Shown here in pieces: positions 60,823 through 64,000 of a stretch of 64,000 bases of DNA. This DNA is from Bacteroidales bacterium (GTDB lineage: Bacteria > Bacteroidota > Bacteroidia > Bacteroidales > Prolixibacteraceae). Where the stretch lies: positions 1-64,000 of the forward strand of contig JAAYDJ010000035.1 of assembly GCA_012729335.1 (NCBI GenBank). Reading direction: 5' to 3'. The translations under genes and the position numbers were made by a program. Numbering within the stretch: position 1 is the first letter of the stretch; each line of letters starts with the position of its first letter. A model generated the notes under the pieces. The model did not search any database and was not told the DNA's origin. It saw nothing but the letters and a program-made list of their open reading frames with translations.

Positions 60823-62802
60823 TCACAGGTGATAAAGGTTCATAGTGCACTCCCGGCAGTTGAATTCCAGCCTGAATTTCCGTTTTCCGTCAGACAGATA
60901 CAGGGGTTCCTTCCAGGGTGCTGAAGAGGCCTCGGCCGCTCCCGGACTGACTTTCTCACCTGGAAAGGCATCCATTGCGGTCGTTCCGGCAGGGTATGTG
61001 TTATCTGTTACCCTGGGAAAGGCAGCGCTACCGGTATCTTCAGGAAGAGGGGAGTGGACACCGGTTACCTGTCCTGCTTTTTTCTCCCGGGGGCAGTGCC
61101 CCAGCTGGTATTTGAGGCAGTGTTTCATGGTCATCAGGCGGCGGCCGCGGTAATCACGGGTAACCTCCATGGCCGGTTCAATTTCCCTCACCCCATGACG
61201 GCGGTAAAAGCGGTCGGCCAGTGCATTGGAAACGTTCTCGCTCCAGGAGAGCGATGTGGTCTGGTAAGGAACGTCTTCATCTCCAATGCGGCGGACCTCC
61301 ACCGGCCTTACATTCTCACGGTGGGCCGTAAAGGCGTCGAGGAACTCCCTCCGGAGGGCATTGATACGCGACTGGGGCATGAAAAGGCTCCACTTCCCGT
61401 GGGTTTCCGCGGTGGTGACCTCAAAGGGAGTTTCCCCGGCACGGGAAAACTGCTCCCTGAAAAGGCGGGCCGCCTGCTCCGTGTCCCTGGCAGGTGTATA
61501 ATCCACCGGAAACACCATGGAAAGGGAAATCCCATCCTCATCCGTTCCGGTCACCCCAATGCCTCCTGGAGTTTCTTCCAGGGTGATCTTCAGGCCAATC
61601 TTCCTGGAAGTGCGGCTGCTGCGCAGCTGTTCCTCAAACCGGTGGTCGTAATTGCGATAAAGAACAGTGCCGGGGGGCAGGTTCACAGGTTCCGCCCAGG
61701 TGATCAGGTCGCCTTCTACGGTATTGATTTTAACTCCGCCCAAAACACCAGTACCGGTGAAAAAGGTGATCCCGTCATTGTTGTGCAGTTCCTTTTCGGC
61801 CTTGATCCGGGCCTGGCGCCCCTCACTGCGGACCACCACACCCACCCGTTCTCCGGCCGACTTGGGGGTGTCCATACTGGTCATCCCTGCATGCCGCCCA
61901 TGTAAAAAATAAGAACTGCTTCCCCGTGAAAACGTACGGGCAGGATCAGGCTTAAAATCAAAGAGAACCCTCCCCGACGAGCTTTTCCCAAAGGCTGGAT
62001 TCCCTTCCAGGAAAGCATCCAGCTTTTGCCTGTACCAGGCAGTGACGTTGCGCAGATAGCTTTCGTCCTTGAGGCGCCCTTCAATCTTGAATGAGGTAAT
62101 GCCCGCCATGGCCAGCTCCGGCAGATGGTCTGAGAGGTCGAGGTCACGCAGGGAGAGAAGGTGTTTGCCGGTGATGATTTTCTCCCCGCGGGCGTCGACC
62201 AGGTTCCACGGCTTGCGGCAGGGCTGCGCGCATACCCCCCGGTTGCCGCTTCTCTCCCCCAGGGCCTGACTCATGTAACAGCGGCCGCTGACGCTCACGC
62301 AGAGGGCCCCATGGACAAACGCTTCCAGCTCAACGGAGGTCTCTTTACTGATGTGGGCGATCTGCTCCAGGGTGAGCTCACGGGCCAGAATCACCCTGCT
62401 GAAACCCGCTTTTTCAAGGAATCTCACCTTTTCGGGGGTGGCATTGTGCACCTGGGTGCTGGCATGGAGCGGTACAGGGGGCAACTCCATCTCCAGGATC
62501 CCCATATCCTGAATGATCAGGGCGTCTATGCCGGCATGGTAAAGCTGAGTGATGATCCGGCAGGCCTCCTCCAGTTCGTCATCGAAGAGGATGGTGTTCA
62601 GGGCGGCATAAACACGGGCATGGTAGCGGTGGGCATACCTGGCCAGCCGCCCGATGGCCTCCACGGAGGCGCCTGCAGCCGCACGGGCACTGAACCGGGG
62701 CGCCCCCACATATACCGCATCGGCACCACAGTTGACAGCTGCGATCCCCATCGCCTCATCCCGCGCCGGCGCCAGCAATTCCAACCTGGTCAAACCCGTC
62801 AC
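60823..62802 (-). CDS. Peptidase U32 family protein
   Basis: A 659-residue protein of the U32 family, which includes collagenase-like proteases and the tRNA/rRNA hydroxylation factors TrhP and RlhA. The family signature EAFVHGALCVSVSGRC is near residue 160, followed by cysteines in GVCAQPC and, in the C-terminal half, CPREK near 585 and the final NCRECTMN, suitable for an iron-sulfur cluster. The length matches the long RlhA-like branch with a C-terminal DUF3656 domain, favouring an RNA-modification role over proteolysis. The start is GTG. The GNAT gene upstream ends one base before it. Confidence 0.86.
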   Translation of the reverse strand: MTGLTRLELLAPARDEAMGIAAVNCGADAVYVGAPRFSARAAAGASVEAIGRLARYAHRYHARVYAALNTILFDDELEEACRIITQLYHAGIDALIIQDMGILEMELPPVPLHASTQVHNATPEKVRFLEKAGFSRVILARELTLEQIAHISKETSVELEAFVHGALCVSVSGRCYMSQALGERSGNRGVCAQPCRKPWNLVDARGEKIITGKHLLSLRDLDLSDHLPELAMAGITSFKIEGRLKDESYLRNVTAWYRQKLDAFLEGNPAFGKSSSGRVLFDFKPDPARTFSRGSSSYFLHGRHAGMTSMDTPKSAGERVGVVVRSEGRQARIKAEKELHNNDGITFFTGTGVLGGVKINTVEGDLITWAEPVNLPPGTVLYRNYDHRFEEQLRSSRTSRKIGLKITLEETPGGIGVTGTDEDGISLSMVFPVDYTPARDTEQAARLFREQFSRAGETPFEVTTAETHGKWSLFMPQSRINALRREFLDAFTAHRENVRPVEVRRIGDEDVPYQTTSLSWSENVSNALADRFYRRHGVREIEPAMEVTRDYRGRRLMTMKHCLKYQLGHCPREKKAGQVTGVHSPLPEDTGSAAFPRVTDNTYPAGTTAMDAFPGEKVSPGAAEASSAPWKEPLYLSDGKRKFRLEFNCRECTMNLYHL

Positions 62803-62803
62803 C

Positions 62804-63259
62804 TTACTTCATCCATTCAAAGGTGAGATAGTGGTCACTGCTCATCCCCAGCTTGCGGTAAGCCGCATGGGCCGTCTCATTGGCTCTATCGGCATACAAC
62901 CTGATCCCCCGCAACCCGGAGTCCCCCTCTACCTTCATCCGCAGATGACCATACAACCTGCGATAAACCCCCAGACGGCGGTACTGTGGCAACACATACA
63001 CCGACTGGATCCACAATACCGTTCCGTTGCGCCAGTCGCTCCACTCATAGGTGGTGAGCAGAGAGCCGAGGATCTCCCCCTCTTTCTCCGCCACGTAATA
63101 ACACCCCAGTTCGGGCCGCCCGAAAACAGCTGTCACCCCCTTGTCCACCACTTCCGGGTCCAGCATCAGCTGCTCGGTCTCCAGGGCCATGGCCAACTGA
63201 AAGGCCGCAATTACCGGGGCATCCCCGGAGACAGCCTCACGTACCGCGATTCTCTCCAT
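62804..63259 (-). CDS. GNAT family N-acetyltransferase
   Basis: A 151-residue acetyltransferase. The acetyl-CoA pyrophosphate loop is visible as VLPQYRRLGVYRRLYG near residue 90 (Q/RxxGxG/A-type motif with the second glycine changed to valine-tyrosine), preceded by the strand VLWIQSVYV and followed by GIRLYADRANETAHAAYRKLGM near 115. The substrate is unknown. It ends one base before the U32 gene start, so the two are probably co-transcribed with the AhpD-like gene upstream. Confidence 0.85.
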   Translation of the reverse strand: MERIAVREAVSGDAPVIAAFQLAMALETEQLMLDPEVVDKGVTAVFGRPELGCYYVAEKEGEILGSLLTTYEWSDWRNGTVLWIQSVYVLPQYRRLGVYRRLYGHLRMKVEGDSGLRGIRLYADRANETAHAAYRKLGMSSDHYLTFEWMK

Positions 63260-63300
63260 ATCTTCCTTCTTAAAATGTGATTGAATTCCGGCAAGGAGGG

Positions 63301-63654
63301 TCAGCTTTCAGCTGATGCGCAAAGCTCCTCCCAGTATTCGACCGCACGTCGCGTGTGGGGAATGACGATGGTCCCCCCCACCAGGTTGGCCACTGAGAAG
63401 ATCTCAAACACTTCGGCTGTAGTCACTCCCAGCTCATGGCATTTGCCCAGGTGGTATTTAATGCAGTCATCGCAACGCAGCACCATCGAAGTGGCCAGTC
63501 CGAGCATCTCCTTGACCTTCGCCGAAAGGGCTCCCTCCTGGTAAGTGAGCGTGTCAATGCTATAGATCCGCTTCATCACCTTGTTGTCGGCAGCGAGAAT
63601 CTTATCGTTCATCCGCTGCCGGTAGCTGTTAAATTCGTCTGCCATTTTTCCCAT
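63301..63654 (-). CDS. Carboxymuconolactone decarboxylase/AhpD-like family protein
   Basis: A 117-residue all-helical protein. The AhpD-type redox motif is VLRCDDCIKYHLGKC near residue 58, with the CxxC pair followed by a histidine four residues on. Small members of this family act as alkylhydroperoxidase partners or as decarboxylases. The start MGKMADEF at 63654 is used because the longer frame begins in non-conserved sequence. A redox role would agree with the oxidative-stress genes elsewhere in the window, but is not proven. Confidence 0.87.
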   Translation of the reverse strand: MGKMADEFNSYRQRMNDKILAADNKVMKRIYSIDTLTYQEGALSAKVKEMLGLATSMVLRCDDCIKYHLGKCHELGVTTAEVFEIFSVANLVGGTIVIPHTRRAVEYWEELCASAES

Positions 63655-63795
63655 AATCGACTCACTTTTCAGGAGGCCGCGACAGGAGCCACGGCTTCCA
63701 ATGAATTTCAAAATTAACAATTCCCGTCACATGCCGGAAGCTCTTTCCGTCAAGGGTATCCGCTCACACGGGCATGGAGGAACCGGCGGGGGTGG

Positions 63796-64000
63796 TTATG
63801 CTTCGGGCGATGCCTGATCACCGGCCACCACGCCGATCAGGGTGGTTTGGGTGCAGCGGGTAATGGTCACCCTGACCAGATCGCCCTTAACATGGTTTCC
63901 GCGCGGGAACACCACCACCTTGTTCTGGGAGGTGCGCCCGAAGAGCATCTCCTCCGATTTTTTGGAGACCCCTTCGGTGAGGACCTCAAAGCTCTTGCCC
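63796..64000 (-). CDS. miaB: tRNA-2-methylthio-N6-dimethylallyladenosine synthase MiaB, C-terminal part
   Basis: Only the last 68 codons are in the window; the gene continues past the right edge. The frame reads GKSFEVLTEG, then SEEMLFGRTSQNKVVVFPRG and a TRAM domain ending GDQASPEA. The GRTSQNKVVVFP motif is characteristic of MiaB, the radical-SAM enzyme that methylthiolates A37 of tRNAs reading codons starting with U. Catalytic domains are not visible here, so the call rests on the TRAM region. Confidence 0.88.
   Translation of the reverse strand, partial: GKSFEVLTEGVSKKSEEMLFGRTSQNKVVVFPRGNHVKGDLVRVTITRCTQTTLIGVVAGDQASPEA

Overview
The window reads as a chromosome segment of a Bacteroidota bacterium, most likely a Bacteroidales or Marinilabiliales-like lineage. 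The evidence is repeated TAnnTTTG -7 boxes with TTG near -33 in front of genes, type IX secretion C-terminal sorting tails on two surface proteins, a propeller-type sensor kinase, a LytS/LytTR pair, TonB, a xylB-xylA-xylE operon and weak Shine-Dalgarno sites. I see no insertion sequence, integrase, phage gene or CRISPR array. Gene density is high. Most convergent gene pairs share a clear bidirectional terminator.

Layout. 0-2.8 kb: sufB (minus) diverging from thiL. 2.9-6.5 kb: two large T9SS-type surface proteins (three fasciclin domains; LamG plus Ig-like). 6.6-9.1 kb: an MFS exporter and a BASS transporter. 9.5-13.1 kb: a lower-GC pair, a CE1-like esterase and a secreted GH31 glycosidase. 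13.5-16.1 kb: an unusual PlsC-like acyltransferase with a zinc ribbon, overlapping a GPH/MelB-fold transporter. 16.1-16.6 kb: a short GH31-related remnant, then tRNA-Ala(GGC) with its own promoter and terminator. 17.1-21.9 kb: a fused acyl ligase/ACP/acyltransferase overlapping a GH42 beta-galactosidase. 22-25.3 kb: a polytopic membrane protein, LemA and a DUF2207 protein. 25.4-31.7 kb: a propeller-type sensor kinase and a LytTR response regulator/LytS-like kinase pair. 31.8-38.2 kb: a YeiH-type exporter, a porin, a low-complexity secreted protein, an NHL/SMP-30-like lipoprotein and TonB. 38.3-42.6 kb: HflX, Asd and a lamin-tail-domain secreted protein. 42.7-45.7 kb: an oxidative-stress cluster (peroxiredoxin, PerR-like regulator, Mn-type SOD, Fe-type SOD, and a 58-residue winged-helix protein). 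45.8-50.1 kb: the xylose operon. 50.2-64 kb: nitroreductase, proline dehydrogenase, OmpH/Skp, a GT2 glycosyltransferase, a Tat-exported Gfo/Idh oxidoreductase, Mfd, a lipoprotein, an AlbA_2/HTH protein, a U32 peptidase-like protein, GNAT, an AhpD-like protein and the C-terminus of MiaB.

How the genes fit together. GH31, the esterase, GH42 and the xylose operon suggest use of plant or algal hemicellulose-type sugars by an organism that tolerates oxygen. The most interesting neighbourhood is 13.5-19.6 kb. An acyltransferase translationally coupled to a MelB-fold transporter, with a ligase-ACP-acyltransferase fusion about 1 kb further on, resembles in logic the LplT/Aas lysophospholipid uptake and reacylation system of enterobacteria, in a different domain order and with a different transporter subfamily. 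This is inference.

Other points of interest are degenerate tandem repeats at several gene 3' ends, two of which supply the last codons of a protein; a LytS-like kinase with a changed N box; a PerR-like regulator without the CxxC zinc site; and the low-GC 9.3-14.7 kb stretch, which lies a few kilobases from tRNA-Ala.
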